Part shown: one piece after another, positions 48,315 to 59,732 of the stretch
How positions within the stretch are numbered: position 1 is the first letter of the stretch
Layout of the letters: the number at the start of each line of letters is the position of its first letter
NCBI GenBank assembly: GCA_011503125.2
Contig: WWBZ02000013.1
Location: forward strand, 248,001 to 312,000
DNA: 64,000 nt
Source: Botryosphaeria dothidea
Taxonomy: Eukaryota > Ascomycota > Dothideomycetes > Botryosphaeriales > Botryosphaeriaceae
Reading direction: 5' to 3'
Program-made: the position numbers and the translations under genes
The notes under the pieces: generated by a model
The model's database searches: none
The model's input: the letters and a program-made list of their open reading frames with translations, nothing else
Told to the model about the DNA's origin: nothing

Positions 48315-48907
48315 GTGTGTGTTGGGCGGTGACCTCGGGGAGGGTGGTTCGTGTCTCGGGTGCAGTGAGCGCTGCTATTCATTTTTTGATGGTTTAGATT
48401 TCTCTTTTCGGGAGTGGATATCACGCTGTTCAGACAATCCTCCTCTCTGACGTGCCCATGCCAATTGCAGTGCACGTAGAGATTCTGGTGCGGAGAGGCG
48501 GAGCACTCTACCGAGTCAAGACTACGAGCGAACACTCGGAGCATTTGAGTTCAGAGCTAGGAGAAGAGAATAACACCAACGTCTCTAAGCGGCTAAAACC
48601 TGCCACCTGCAAGATCAATGCGACGTACGAATACACAAGGGTCTAAATTCCACCCACGGTTCACCTGCAACTTTACTATCAGTCCGTGCACTTCTAGAAG
48701 CCTGTCGGCTCCACATCTGGCCCTGTTTGAGAGATATAAAAGCTATTTCGGCAAAAATATCCGACCATCCAACCCTCAAATAGACAACCATTAGCGAAAG
48801 CCACTTCGTGTAGCTGAAGCATATTCAAAGTTTAAAGAATACTTTCAGGGAGAAAAAAAGTTGTCGAGTGTTCAGAGTCCGGAGAGATCCTTCGTCGCCT
48901 CCAAACC
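48315..48907. promoter_or_regulatory. Upstream region of the FAD oxidase gene
   Basis: 593 bp between two rightward genes. GATATAAAAG near 48733-48742 could serve as a TATA element. No gene recognised, and the two words shared by the divergent promoters were not seen here. Confidence 0.4.
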
Positions 48908-50508
48908 ATGATGAGGTCCTCATTCTCCTTTCTCTCTCTTCTTCACCTGGCGTACGGTCAATGTGACCAGGCCGCAAGCTATTTCGAATCAGCCTTGTCC
49001 TCAGAATCACAGATCTTCTTCCCGAACGCAGCCAACTACAGCGACAATGTCATTCAAAGATGGAACACGTACCCAACGCCATCATTCGCCTTGGCCGTAA
49101 AGCCGAACGACGAGACCGACGTCCAGAAGATCGTAAGCCGAATGCCGCCAGTGCTCACAACTCAGCACCCATCTGACCCCTCCACAGGTCGCCTACTCGC
49201 GCCAAAACAACATCTCCATCCTCGCCCTCGGCGGCGGCCACGGCGGCACCACCACCCTCAACACCATCCAAAACGGCATCCTCATCGACCTCAGCGCCTT
49301 CTCCACCGTCGCCATCGCCCCCTCGCAAAACCGCCTGACCGTCGGCGGCGCCGTCCGCTTCCGCGACGTCCTGCCGCCGCTGCAGCGCGCCGGCAAGGAA
49401 CTCCCCGTCGGCAGCTGCTCGTGCGTCGGCATGACCAGCGCCGCCCTGGGCGGCGGCATCGGCGCGCTGAACGGGAAGCACGGGCTCATCCTCGACTCGC
49501 TCGAGTCCGTCCGGATGGTGGTCGGGACGGGCGCGGCCGTGACGGCGTCTGCGACGGAGAACCCCGACCTCTTCTGGGGCGTGCGCGGGGCCGGGCACAA
49601 CCTGGGCGTCGTCACGGCCTCGACGTTCCGCGTGTACGACGCCACGAACGGCGGGGTGGTGCTCAATGCCGACATGCGCTTTGCGCCGGCCGCGAACCGG
49701 AGTGTTTTTGACGTCTTGGAGGCGTTTGGGCGCGGGCAGCCGGACGAGCTGGCGCTGACGCTGTCGTGGAAGTACGATGCGGAGGGGTGCGGGGGGACGT
49801 GTCTGCTGCTGAACGCCATTTACGCGGGCCCGAGTGAGGACGGGGTGCGCTTGCTCCAGCCGTTCTTTGATCTCAGGCCGTATGCGCAGAACGTCTCGAC
49901 TGTTGCGTGGGCTGACTCGCTGAAGGTGGCGCGGTTTGGCTCTGATAGCAAGGCGTGTACGACTGGCCGCCCGCATAGCGTGTGGAGCGCTAATCTGTAC
50001 ACGTTTGACACGGGGGCGTTTGGCCGGGCGTTTGACTACTATGATGCTACGGTGGTGTCTGGGCAGGGAAAGCTGGATGATAGCGGCCTTACGCTGACGA
50101 TGAATGGCGTGAGCGGCATTACCGCTATCCCTGACGACGAGACAGCGTACGCACATAGGGATGCTAGAGCTTTCTTGTAAGTGGAACGTCCTGGGTCTCA
50201 TGCTCACTGCCTTTAATGGTACTTCACTGGGTCGGTCCGCCTGAGCTGACGTAACTCACAGTTACTTCGACATCAAAACGAAAGAGCCCTCCGTGCGAGA
50301 GCAAGCCGACAACATGGGTAGGGAGATTCGAGCTATCTTGGCCGAGACTTCCGGTTCCCCAAGTGGGAAGCTGGACGTGTATGTCAATTTTGCACACGGC
50401 GATGAGGAACCTTCGGCAGTGTACGGCGAGAGGAAGTTGCCCAAGCTGAAGAGCTTGGTGGCGAAATATGATCCGGATAGGCTGTTTAGCCATTTCAACA
50501 ACTTTTAG
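48908..50508 (+). CDS. Secreted BBE-type FAD-linked oxidoreductase
   Basis: A 486-residue protein from exons 48908-49132, 49188-50176 and 50262-50508, phases consistent. A signal peptide (MMRSSFSFLSLLHLAYGQ) routes it to the secretory pathway. The FAD-binding PCMH-type domain is clear: GGGHGGTTT with His93, the expected covalent flavin attachment, then GSCSCVG (Cys152/Cys154, in the zone where the second covalent link occurs in bicovalent members), LGGGIGALNGKHGL and WGVRGAGHNLGVVT. The C-terminus has the berberine-bridge-like pattern NFAHGDE..SAVYGE....L..LK..YDP...F. Members oxidise alcohols or form C-C and C-O bonds in alkaloid and polyketide pathways. Position between P450 and dioxygenase supports a tailoring role. 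Secretory targeting suggests a vesicular or extracellular step. Confidence 0.92.
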
Positions 50509-50856
50509 CGGAGACAAATTCTTGTATCCTTGATCGTTTTTATAGAAGGAGATGTAGATATAGATGTTCAACCTGACCTGGAAGTCATGACTTCGTGAGT
50601 GACACCCCGCACGCCGCACTTACCCGGAGACATAAGGTGAGATGACGTGCGGCCCCCTTTGATTTCCTTGTTGGTACTGGACCTTCAGACATATTGCACT
50701 GCGATGTCAATACTCCAGTTGTGTTTCTTCACTGCACAGGTTTATGATGGATGTGATGGGCATTTGACAGGTCTATTTCTTGCGCACATACAAAGAGAAC
50801 ACCTCTATCCATTCTTTACACAACCCTGGAAACCAGCTCCTCCACTCTTCCCGTCT
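50509..50856. other. Intergenic between convergent genes
   Basis: 348 bp tail-to-tail spacer between the FAD oxidase and dioxygenase-like genes. Nothing but 3' end signals expected. Confidence 0.45.
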
Positions 50857-52060
50857 CTACTTATCCAGTGTCAAAACCGTCTTTTCCTCCTCCCTCTTCT
50901 GGAGCCTACTCTTAAACCCCCTCAACTTCCAATGCTTCCACTCGTCACTCGTCATGACCGGCCTCGCCGCCTCCTCCGGCGTCAACTCCGGAATACACGG
51001 ACTCCTCAACGGCGTCATGCGCACATCATTGTTCGGCCTGGTCCCCACAAGCACACTATACCGATCCCACCGCGCCTGCTCCCCCGGCGCCCTGACAACC
51101 CTGTGTAGCCCCGACTTCAGCACCTTATTCGTCAGCACCTCCATCGCGTCGCCGAGATTGACGATCGCGCACCCGGGCACCGGCTCCACCCAGCGCCAGC
51201 TCTCCTCGGGCACGCTGTCCGGCCCGCCGCGCCAGGCGGCCTCGTTGTCGGCGGAGATCTGCAGGCCACCGAGCCAGTTGAACAGGATGGCGACGCTGAT
51301 GGCGTCCTTGTGGGCGGGGAAGGTGAGCTGGTCGGCGAGGCCCGGCTGCTGGCGGACGGCGTGCAGGAGGCGGACGTAGTCGCTGGAGGGGACGGCCAGC
51401 TGGTGCGCGGCGGTCAGGGTGTCCGCGGGCAGCTGCAGGCCGTGCTCGAGGATGGCGAAGAGGCGGCGCGCGATGCGGTTGCCGCTGGACATGGTGGCCG
51501 CGAAGAGGGAGGTGTGCGGGGCGAGCCAGGGAGGGAAGCCGAGGTCGCCGCGCGGCGTGGAGAACATCTCGTCGGCGGGGATCTGGGGGTGTGAGTTGGG
51601 AGAGGTGCGTTCGGGGCGGGGGTCTCACGTTGATGTTCTCGTTGAAGCGGACGGTGCCGTCTTCGGTGAGGAATTTGGTGAAGTAGCTGGATCTATGTTA
51701 GCACAGGTGCTTTTGTTGTCGTGGAGGGGGATCTCACCCTTTGTCGAGAACAGCATCGGGTCCTCTCATCTTGTATTGCCTCTTCTGTTCCAGAGGCAGC
51801 TTGAAAACATCCATTCCTGCCCGACAGCATGAAACTGCATTCTTCAACAGCTCCCTGCCGTCCGGGTGGTCGGTGAGGTCGAGCTGGAAGAAGCCGGCCT
51901 CCTTGAAGATGTTCATGACCTTCTGGGCCTCGTTGTTGTCATTCGCAATCAGCTTTGCTAGGGAAATCACTTCGAGTCTGACAGTAGGAACATTTTTGGG
52001 AAAGGGAGCCGGATAAAGGTCCTCCATGCCAAATTCCTTGATGATCTTTTGTGTGTCCAT
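50857..52060 (-). CDS. 2-oxoglutarate/Fe(II)-dependent dioxygenase-like protein (isopenicillin N synthase family)
   Basis: A 368-residue protein from exons 52060-51738, 51686-51629 and 51582-50857, phases consistent. The N-terminal DIOX_N half has VPTVRLEVISLAKLI, FKEAGFFQLDLTDHP and LPLEQKRQYKMRG, as usual for this family. The double-stranded beta-helix core carries the iron ligands His218 and Asp220 in PAHKDAIS and His287 in SGLHRVV, with the oxoglutarate-binding pair Arg301 and Ser303 in RYS. All are present, so an active hydroxylase, desaturase or ring-modifying enzyme is expected in the cytosol. The small second exon (58 bp) is easily missed. It is divergent from the efflux pump gene and probably shares its control region. 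Confidence 0.92.
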
Positions 52061-52528
52061 GATGATGTTGCGTGAGTGTTTGCAGTGTCAGTGGCTGCTC
52101 AAGCGTCGTACTTTAATGATGGATGGTCTAAATACATTTGCATAGTTCCTTGTTCTCTAAATTACAATGCAGCTCTAAAGTAGACAGCAGATAGCGGCTT
52201 CATCGCACCCAGTCGTTGGAAGCCACGAAAACCATGCTGCACACCCGAGGCCCCTGGATTGAACAAGTGGGAAGGGTTCAGCCGGCGGAAACTTTAAATG
52301 CGCATGGGCTTAAGGCGGTAGCGTTGTTCGTAAAGTAAAGTTACCAGCGTAGCGCATAGCGAAGGTCCCTGCGCAGAAGGTTTGCCACCGTTGCTTCTCA
52401 GCTACGCGCTAATGAAACCTACCATCAGCCCTGTGCTCGGCCTGGACCAGGACCCAGACATTAAGTCGTCAATCTGTTGACCGCTACGTGCTCCATTCAA
52501 CCGCCGCTGTCGTCTACACCCAAGCACG
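52061..52528. promoter_or_regulatory. Divergent promoter of dioxygenase and efflux pump
   Basis: 468 bp. It contains CGTTGTTCG at 52322-52330 and AAAGTTACCA at 52337-52346, the same two words as in the PKS/P450 promoter, here in reversed order and 6 bp apart. Candidate pathway-regulator site; no known factor can be assigned. Confidence 0.5.
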
Positions 52529-55095
52529 ATGTCAAGAGACAACGACCAATTGTCGAAAAGTGGAGCCCTCGAGGGACGCCAGAAACCGGAGCACTGGCTA
52601 CAGATGATGGAATGGAGCAAACAACCAGAGAATTGGTCAAGACCCACAACGGCATTTTTCTCCGGTAGCAGACCTACAACAGCTTGTACTGGCATCAACA
52701 GACCCGCAACTGCTTGGACTACAGACACTCTCAGAGAACACAATGATTCCTCGGTTACGCTCGTGCCTCTGGTTCCCGGCAGGGACGTGGAGCACTCGCA
52801 AAAAATGCCATATTTCAACGAGCAGACAAAATATTTGACGAGAAGAAGGATTATCATGGTACATAATCAGTGTGCTTCATGCGGGAATGGTATCTCACGC
52901 GCTCTCAGGTGTTCGCTGGCTGCGCGCTAGTCAACTTCGGCGCGTTCCTTGACCAGACCAGTCTTGCAGCAGCGCACGTCGTGGTAGGTCGGGCATTGAA
53001 CGCCGGAGACAACATGACTTGGATCACTGGGGCTTATTTTGTGTAAGACTAAGCTTATCTTCCTAATACCCCACATTACTGATCGAGGCATGCAGCACGT
53101 CGACAGCATGCCAGCTGCTCTACGGCAGGTTGAGCGACGTCTTTTCACGCAAGGTTGTGCTACTTTCCTGCATTGCCATCTTTTTCCTCGGCTCGCTTGC
53201 ATCATCATTGGCACAAAATGCCATGCAGTTGATCCTTTTCCGGGCTCTCACCGGTATTGGCGGAGGCGGACTTGTGACTGGGTCGCAGATGATTGTGAGC
53301 GATGTAGTCCCATTGCGAGAGCGAGGCAAGTATCAAGGGATACTGGTAAGGAGTCAAATTCTCTCCCCTATTTCGAGCAGGTTTTGATTGAGTCCGAGGC
53401 TTCCGCCATGGCTATTGCAAACGCAGTTGGCCCAATCCTGGGAGGCGTTCTAGCTTCACAATCACCCCAGTCATGGTCAGTACTTCAACGGATTGATGAC
53501 TGAAGACGTGTCTCTTACAACTTTGACAGGCGCTGGATTTTCCGTTTGAACCTGTCTCTCACTGCCTTCATGGTCTTGGCTGTTACTTTCTTCATGCCTC
53601 TGCGTCGCGTTCAAGGAAGTTGGAAAGCGTAAGTTCCATCATCTATTCGGTCAATGAATATATCCCTGACTCGTCATCGAAGCAAGCTTCAAGCAATAGA
53701 CTTTTTCGGGGCCTTGCTTGCTCTGGCAGGCTCTGTTGTTCTTACTGTAAGATAATCAAAATCGTCCTGAATGCCCTCTTGCTGACAAACTCTTCTTGAG
53801 CAGTTGGGCCTGACATGGGCTGGCGGACAGCATCCCTGGGTGTCTGTGCAGGTTGTCTCGACCTTGGCAGTGGGTGGATTTCTCTCAGCCTTATTCGTCC
53901 TTTGGCAGTGGAAGGGTGCAAAATTTCCCTTGATCCCAAGTAAGACATGGCCACGATGCACTTCTTGACGGGATAACTGACCTTTGTATAGTGCATGTCT
54001 TCAAAAGCAAGCTTGTGTGTGGTGGTTGCATAACGATGTTCATCCACGGATGGCTTTTCATGGTGCAGATGTTCTACATCCCAACACTCTACCAACTTGT
54101 TTACGGCTTTTCGGCCACCGAAGCGGGCTTGCTGTTGCTTCCGGTCACGCTTGCTCAACGTAAGTTCTCTTCCACTCTCAGGCCTTCACTTTGGGCCCTT
54201 ACTGATTTTGAAAGCTTTCTGTGGCTCTGTCTCTGGCGCCATCACAAGTTGGACCGCCCGTTACAAGGTTCGTAACCAGATGATATGTCATGGTCATGAC
54301 TGGGGCTAATTATCGATAGGAAAACATGTGCATTGGGTGGGCACTGTGGTCGATTGGACTTGGACTTCTCTCAACCATTACAAAGGGTTCAACGCTGGCT
54401 GAACGTATCGGGTTCGCTTCTTTGACAGGTATTGGAGCTGGCTTGACATTGCAATCGTAAGTTCTGACGGAACAGTCCCATCCAATCACACTTCTCTGTC
54501 ATACTCACATTGACAGGTCCCTTATAGCTATGCAAGCAGGGGTTGAGAGAAAGGAAATGGCCGTGATAACATCATTTCGGAAGTACGCTGCATGGCACAA
54601 ATTTGGAGTATTTCTTGCTGATCTTCAGTAGTTTCATCAGGAATTTCGGATCGACTCTTGGGCTTGCTGCAACTGCAACGATGATGTAAGGCATCCCTAC
54701 GTCCTGCACGTCCAACCTCTAGCGCTGATCACAAGATTTGCAGCAACAACTCTGTCCAGCACTCATTCAAGTCAGCCGGCCTTTCCACCACACAGGCAGT
54801 TCTCAGAGCCTACACCATCCCGAGTGACGACAAAACTCGGGAAGCATTGATCTCCGGATATCAGAGCGCGTTTAGAGCTGTCTTCATTACCTTGGCAGTC
54901 TTGGGAGCACTGGCATTCTTTCTAGCGTTAATACTGATACCGCAGGTCAGTTTGAAAAGGCCCGATGACAACAAGTTCAAGGAAATAAAGCCGTGGAAGG
55001 ATATTGTGAACCCAGCACCTCCTGGGTTTCTTCCACCAAAGGCTGCTTTAATCTTGGGCATCTCGAAAGACCCCAAGTGCGCGTTTTCTGTATAG
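52529..55095 (+). CDS. MFS drug/metabolite efflux pump, DHA2 (14-span) type, 13 exons
   Basis: A 639-residue protein from exons 52529-52858, 52909-53042, 53096-53345, 53399-53475, 53530-53628, 53683-53746, 53804-53939, 53992-54159, 54215-54267, 54320-54456, 54517-54582, 54632-54685 and 54744-55095; every phase closes. A long polar N-terminus (about 110 residues) precedes the membrane part. Motif A is YGRLSDVFSRKV, and the antiporter motif C region is NAVGPILGGVLASQ. GIGGGGLVTGSQMIVSDVVPLRERGKYQGIL is diagnostic of the toxin/drug efflux group. FMVQMFYIPTLYQLVYGFSATEAGLLLLP is the usual segment of 14-span members. It probably exports the polyketide product and gives self-protection. Some of the small exons are inferred mainly from frame and family pattern; the exon 8/9 acceptor at 54214 was preferred over a nearer one that would leave a 22 bp intron. 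Confidence 0.9.
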
Positions 55096-55957
55096 CATAA
55101 AGTGTTCATTTTTTCGCATAGCGTTAGACAGGCGTTCATTGTTGTTTTCACTCTTTCGAAGAAGTTTTTCATGGTATACCGAATAGATGTAGATGCTCTT
55201 CCGTTCTCCTTACAGAGCTTTCGTTGATGATGACCATGTCACCTGCGTTGAAGCCGGCCAGAGGTGCCACCTTACTCGTGACTGGCTTGAAATCGACTCG
55301 CAGGTTGGGCTTCCAGTGCACTAACAATGTCGTTAGAGTATGCTTCAAGGAAAGGTAATCTCTTACTAACTACAGCCCGGACCCGCAAGATAAAGCATGG
55401 AGCAAATGCACGTCCTCTCAAGCGCATGCACGGCCGGTGGCCAATGCACCGAGAGTGTTCTGGAACCCTTCAGCGATGGCCCGCCCCGTGTCTTGAAGCT
55501 TTTGACGTAATTGGGGAACATCAATGCACAAATTCAACTTTGCACGGACAATGGTCGGTTTCATGCACTGACCATGAGAATTTGGAAGCCGTGAGGTCTG
55601 AGCGTCGTGGCGTAATTGACATAAAACGGCTACAGTTAGCGTGACGACAGCGCAAACTTACCCTCTAAGCTACTCAAACCGGCTGCTCTGTAGCGATGTT
55701 TTAGTGAAGAAATAATAGGGAATTCACGAGGAACAGGAATTCTTCTTGCCAACATGCAAGGAGCCAGAGCATGGCATGAAATAAGGATGGATCTGAAAAT
55801 CGTTTAAAATCGGATTGAACTCGCCATTCCTGATAAGAATCCTCACGAAATCGACGACAAACTGTTCAACTTCAGTTGTAAGTCTCCTTTTGGCATCAAA
55901 GCACTCCTAAAAGTCCCTTTCAGCCCACTGACCTTCCGAAGCACATCAACCACCATC
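55096..55957. other. Intergenic, no gene recognised
   Basis: 860 bp between the efflux pump and a small secreted-protein gene. A minus-strand stretch near 55215-55325 (VHWKPNLRVDFKPVTSKVAP in translation) looks mildly coding but has no context, so it is not called. Confidence 0.4.
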
Positions 55958-56428
55958 ATGTTCAACCTCAGAACCCTCATCTCCCTGCTCACGCTCATCA
56001 CCATCGCCTGGACCGCCGCCCTCCCGAGCGCTGCCCTCCCCAAACGCCAGGGCTCCTGCATCTCCGCGCTCGCGCCCCCCAACCCGGTCAACAACGTCGG
56101 CCGCATCAGCTTCCAGCGGCGCGTCATCGACGACCAGGAGACGGCGACGTGGTGGCCCAACAACTTCATCGACGTGCATCTCGACGGCACGACGGCGCAG
56201 CGCACGCGCGCCGTCACCGTCACCGTCACGAACCGCGAGAGTCGCGCCAACGCGATCGTGCTGACGAACTTCCAGGACACGCTCCCGGGCACGCAGCCGC
56301 GCGAGCAGGTGAGGGTGGAGGTTCCGGGGTATAGGCGCGAGAATGGCGCGTTGATTTATGGCAGCGTGACGAGCTGCGTGGAGTTGCCGAGGCTGGACGG
56401 GACGTGGTATTTTCAGGTGGAGCGGTAG
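55958..56428 (+). CDS. Small secreted protein of unknown function
   Basis: Single-exon gene, 156 residues. It begins with a strong signal peptide (MFNLRTLISLLTLITIAWTA) followed by ALPSAALPKR, a dibasic site typical of Kex2 processing, so a mature form of about 125 residues is expected. Only two cysteines remain in the mature part (SCISA and TSCVEL), consistent with one disulphide. The middle is strand-rich (RISFQRRVI, TRAVTVTVTNRESRANAIVLTNF, QVRVEVPGY), suggesting a beta-sandwich. No known family is recognised. It directly follows the biosynthetic cluster in the same orientation as the pump, but nothing ties it to the pathway. Confidence 0.7.
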   Translation: MFNLRTLISLLTLITIAWTAALPSAALPKRQGSCISALAPPNPVNNVGRISFQRRVIDDQETATWWPNNFIDVHLDGTTAQRTRAVTVTVTNRESRANAIVLTNFQDTLPGTQPREQVRVEVPGYRRENGALIYGSVTSCVELPRLDGTWYFQVER

Positions 56429-56565
56429 AGGGGGGAATTTGAGTTGGCGGTGACGGTTGGATTGGATGTGTTGAAGGAACAACATCCCCTCGGTTCCGTG
56501 GTACCGAACGTGAACAATTAAAGCATTCGCCCGAACAAAGAGAGATGCCGTAGAGATGCTGTCGC

Positions 56566-56581
56566 ATATATATATATATAT
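56566..56581. repeat. AT dinucleotide microsatellite
   Basis: Eight AT units downstream of the small secreted-protein gene. Confidence 0.8.
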
Positions 56582-56665
56582 CAACTCCCTACCATGCATC
56601 TAAAGACCTCACCAACACCAACACACCTTGTTTAACACGCGCCCCACATGCTCTACATGTACAAT

Positions 56666-58306
56666 CTAGTGAACAGGCTTGACCTTTACCATCAGTGCCG
56701 GCTTGTGCCAGATGATGAAGGCTTTCTGATCCAACCAGTTGTTGCTCTCCGGGCAAAGCTCTAGATCGAAATGCCAGAGTATGTTTGCCATGATGATGCG
56801 CATTTCATGGTACGCGAGAATGTGTCCACGAGTCAGTACACGAAACACTCGATGCGGTCAGATTGCACCTACTTCTTGCCTAAGCAATTGCGCGGTCCGA
56901 ATGAGAAGGGCTGGAGCACCTCCTTCCTGTCAGAGTCGTATTGGCTGTCGCCCAACCATCGTTCAGGAACGAAGGAATCGGGGTCCTTGAAGTTCAGCGG
57001 GGAGTGGTAAGCCACATAGTGGTAGATATTAAGGCTCGTCTGCACACGGTCAGCTTGACTTAAAACGGCCCTGTATGGTTGCATGACGTGCCCGTTCTGG
57101 CAGCCACTCCCCAAGGACGGCGCTTCCGCCTAAAACAGTTTCGCGCGGCATAGCGACAGGGACCGGGGGATACAGACGAAGCGTTTCTTCCAAACAGGCC
57201 TGCAGATACGACAGTCGTACTACGCCGTTGAAGGTAAGCCCGTCCTTAGGCAGGGCGCGCACTTCGGCGATTGCCTTGGCCATCTTGTCCGGGTTTGTCA
57301 AGAACAGATAAGTGAGTCCGCTTAGCAGTGTCGCTGTAGTCTCTGAGCCGCCAACCATGAAGATCTCAGCGTTAGCATACTATTCTAATAGAGTAAGCTT
57401 GCCGTCAGCTTTCTTGAAGATGAGGTCCCAGATGTCTGGACGGTCGACGCCACTGTTCAATCTCTTGTCCACGCGATCGCTCGTGTGCCGGCGGTGCAGC
57501 TTCTACTTCTCAATCAAAGTCTTTGGCGTGAAGAGGTCGATAATCTTGGCGAGGGCTGGGTATTCCAGAGTGAGGGAGAGGATAGTGCCGGTCATCATAT
57601 GCGCGAAGATAGACTTCACCCACGGGGAGAGCTCGGAGGACTCGAGGAGACCAAGCGATTCCCTGAACACTAGGTCCGCGATGATGTCGAAAGTGGTGCA
57701 GTTGTACAGCTCAACTAGGTCCACCACAGCACCGGTCCTTCTCGCACTCTTGTCGATGATGCCGACAAGCTTGTCCACATACTGAATGATCAGAGGCTCC
57801 TGCTGTCTCAAGGCCTTGTCACTAAAGGCGTTTGAGAACATCTTCCGAAGCCGCCCGTGTTCCTCGGTATTTGCAATGGTAAGGATACTGTGTTGGCCAT
57901 TCTCTCCTGGGATAAAGAAACTGGTGTGTTTCGTGTTCTCTAACTTCCCGTGTGCGCGATGACCGCGAATATCCTTCCAGGCCTGAGGGTTGATGTAGCT
58001 GACTTTGTTTGAGCCGATGCGCACGACCTCGCCATACTTTTCGTGCTGTTTCTGGCACCAAGGAAGGATATCTCCGGGAATAATGCCATACCAGTAGACG
58101 AAGCTGGTTGCTGCGACAAGTTTCGATCCAGAGACAACGAGGGGTGTTAGCCTTTCGTGCAGATCAGTGCTTGTAGAGTGCCTACGCTTGCTCAGTGGAT
58201 GAAAACACATGTTGTAAATCGAATTCGTAATTGCCGCAGACATGACCTGCAGAAAGACGTTATTAAATGGTAACGGGCTTTGCAAATTTGCCATCCATAC
58301 TGCCAC
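56666..58306 (-). pseudogene. Cytochrome P450 pseudogene
   Basis: Most parts of a P450 remain in order: the anchor-end IYNMCFHPLSK, WYGIIPGDILPWCQKQHEKYGEVVRIG, LRKMFSNAFSDKALRQQEPLI, an intact I-helix VGGSETTATLLSG, ExxR in [31 protein letters not shown], the heme loop [12 protein letters not shown] and a C-terminal part ending MVKVKPVH. Breaks: TAG at 57503-57505 after TLIEK and TAG at 57380-57382 after LTLLE, both continuing in the same frame. The first intron after HPLSK has lost a recognisable acceptor, and the intron after GEWLPE no longer closes in frame. The final intron after GKK is still plausible. Both TAG codons could come from CAG by one C-to-T change. It is a different subfamily from the cluster P450, judging by the I-helix. 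Confidence 0.8.
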
Positions 58307-59732
58307 GAATATAGCTCCGCTGATAGAACCCGGATGTTCTTAAGCTTCAGTGTTAGTGGGAAATGCTACGGGGGACAAGGACTCCACTGACCAAGGAAGG
58401 AGAACTTCGGAGCATCAACTATGATTGATGTGAGAGCACTTTTGAATGTGCAATTCTTTGATAGTTGAAAGGTGATGCAGGCAGCTGATAATGTCGGATA
58501 CGGCCCTGGCGGATGCCCTTTTATAGATCTCTGCAGCCACTTATAGCGCTACAGCGGTCCTCCATTCGACACGTATGCACATCAACTATTATGATCTGAT
58601 CTCTTAGCCATGATGTTGTCTGTGATACCAGGAAACACCATGTTGCAATTCGGCCGCAGCCGTATCTTTAATGGCTCGGGTTCCGCGCACAGCGAAACTG
58701 ATCTGATTGGCCACGTCAGGCTTGCACAGCCGTCTGCCAAGCTCCTTATTGTTATTCACGATGATCGCTTCTCCTTTTTGTCGAGACCCAGCATCGGGCT
58801 ATGATGGGAGGGGAGTGCATCGACCAAGTGGTAGAAAGCCGGAAACCGCCAGCACGAGCCGGAACTGGGAACGATGGAAAACCCCATTAAGCAGCAAATT
58901 CCCCGGGTACAATTCCCTGCATTCGTTCATATTTCCTTTCGCTCAGCAGCCTATAGAGCCTGAAAGTGTCTCAAACTGACATGCTTGTTATCCTGCGCCA
59001 TCCCAGAATTGAGAGTCCAACACCCCCTTAAGACCATTGGCCAGGCTTTCGAGCCATTCTCGCGTGCCCGGGATATTTCCTGGCGGGTGGCTGCTTAGAG
59101 CTCAGTCTCGCGTTCACCGCAGTCTTAGCGATAGTGTTGGACTATGAACTGTTAGGAGAAACAGGGTCTTATTGTACCAAGGATCAACAGCGAAAATTTG
59201 CTAGATAGCTACTATATAAGAGGCTGCAGGGTCACCTACCCTCCTCCTCATGCCACTCATCATCTGGTAATGCGAATAATCACAATTCAACAGATAGTCC
59301 AAGTGTGGCCACGACAAATGTATAATAATTAAATTGTCGGAACTGGCAAAAGTACGACGCCGCACTGATAACTAGTGCTGCAATAGAGCCTTATATTCTG
59401 ACATAAATGCTACTAAAACAAAACTTCGAATGAAAATATCATTCATCGCCCTAGCTATTGGCAACAAGGGGAATAAATGGTCAGGGCGGTCATGCTTGCA
59501 AAGTACATTGACCGCCCGAGTTTTTGGCAGACTATTTTTGCACTCACTGGTAGAAAGCCCCTGACAAACAAAAGGAATTGCAACAAAAGTACAGCGACAT
59601 GTATCGGAAACGACTGATCTCCTCCACAACCGTCAACATCGTCTGTTCTCAACCCTTACATCGCACATATGATCTTAAAGAGCGTACCCAGAGGGGGTAG
59701 GTATCCGAATTTCATGTCAGTTTCCACATCCC
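58307..59732. other. Intergenic, no gene recognised
   Basis: 1.4 kb, AT-richer than the coding regions. No domain, signal peptide or splice-consistent frame found. Confidence 0.45.

Larger units (their letters stand above)
38167..55095. other. Putative polyketide biosynthetic gene cluster (five genes)
   Basis: Five consecutive open genes: NR-PKS (38167-46010, minus), P450 (46672-48314, plus), BBE-type FAD oxidase (48908-50508, plus), 2OG dioxygenase-like (50857-52060, minus) and DHA2 efflux pump (52529-55095, plus). PKS/P450 and dioxygenase/pump are divergent pairs, each sharing a 470-660 bp promoter region. Such a set (synthase, tailoring redox enzymes, exporter) is the classical fungal cluster plan. 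Flanking genes are broken or unrelated. No pathway transcription factor lies inside; control may be external. The boundary on the right is uncertain because further oxidoreductases follow. Confidence 0.85.

Noticed and set aside
54160..54181. 22 bp intron option in the efflux pump gene (GTAAGT to CTCAG)
   Set aside because: Too short for fungal splicing; the acceptor at 54213-54214 gives a normal 55 bp intron, a branch-like CTGAT and better family fit.
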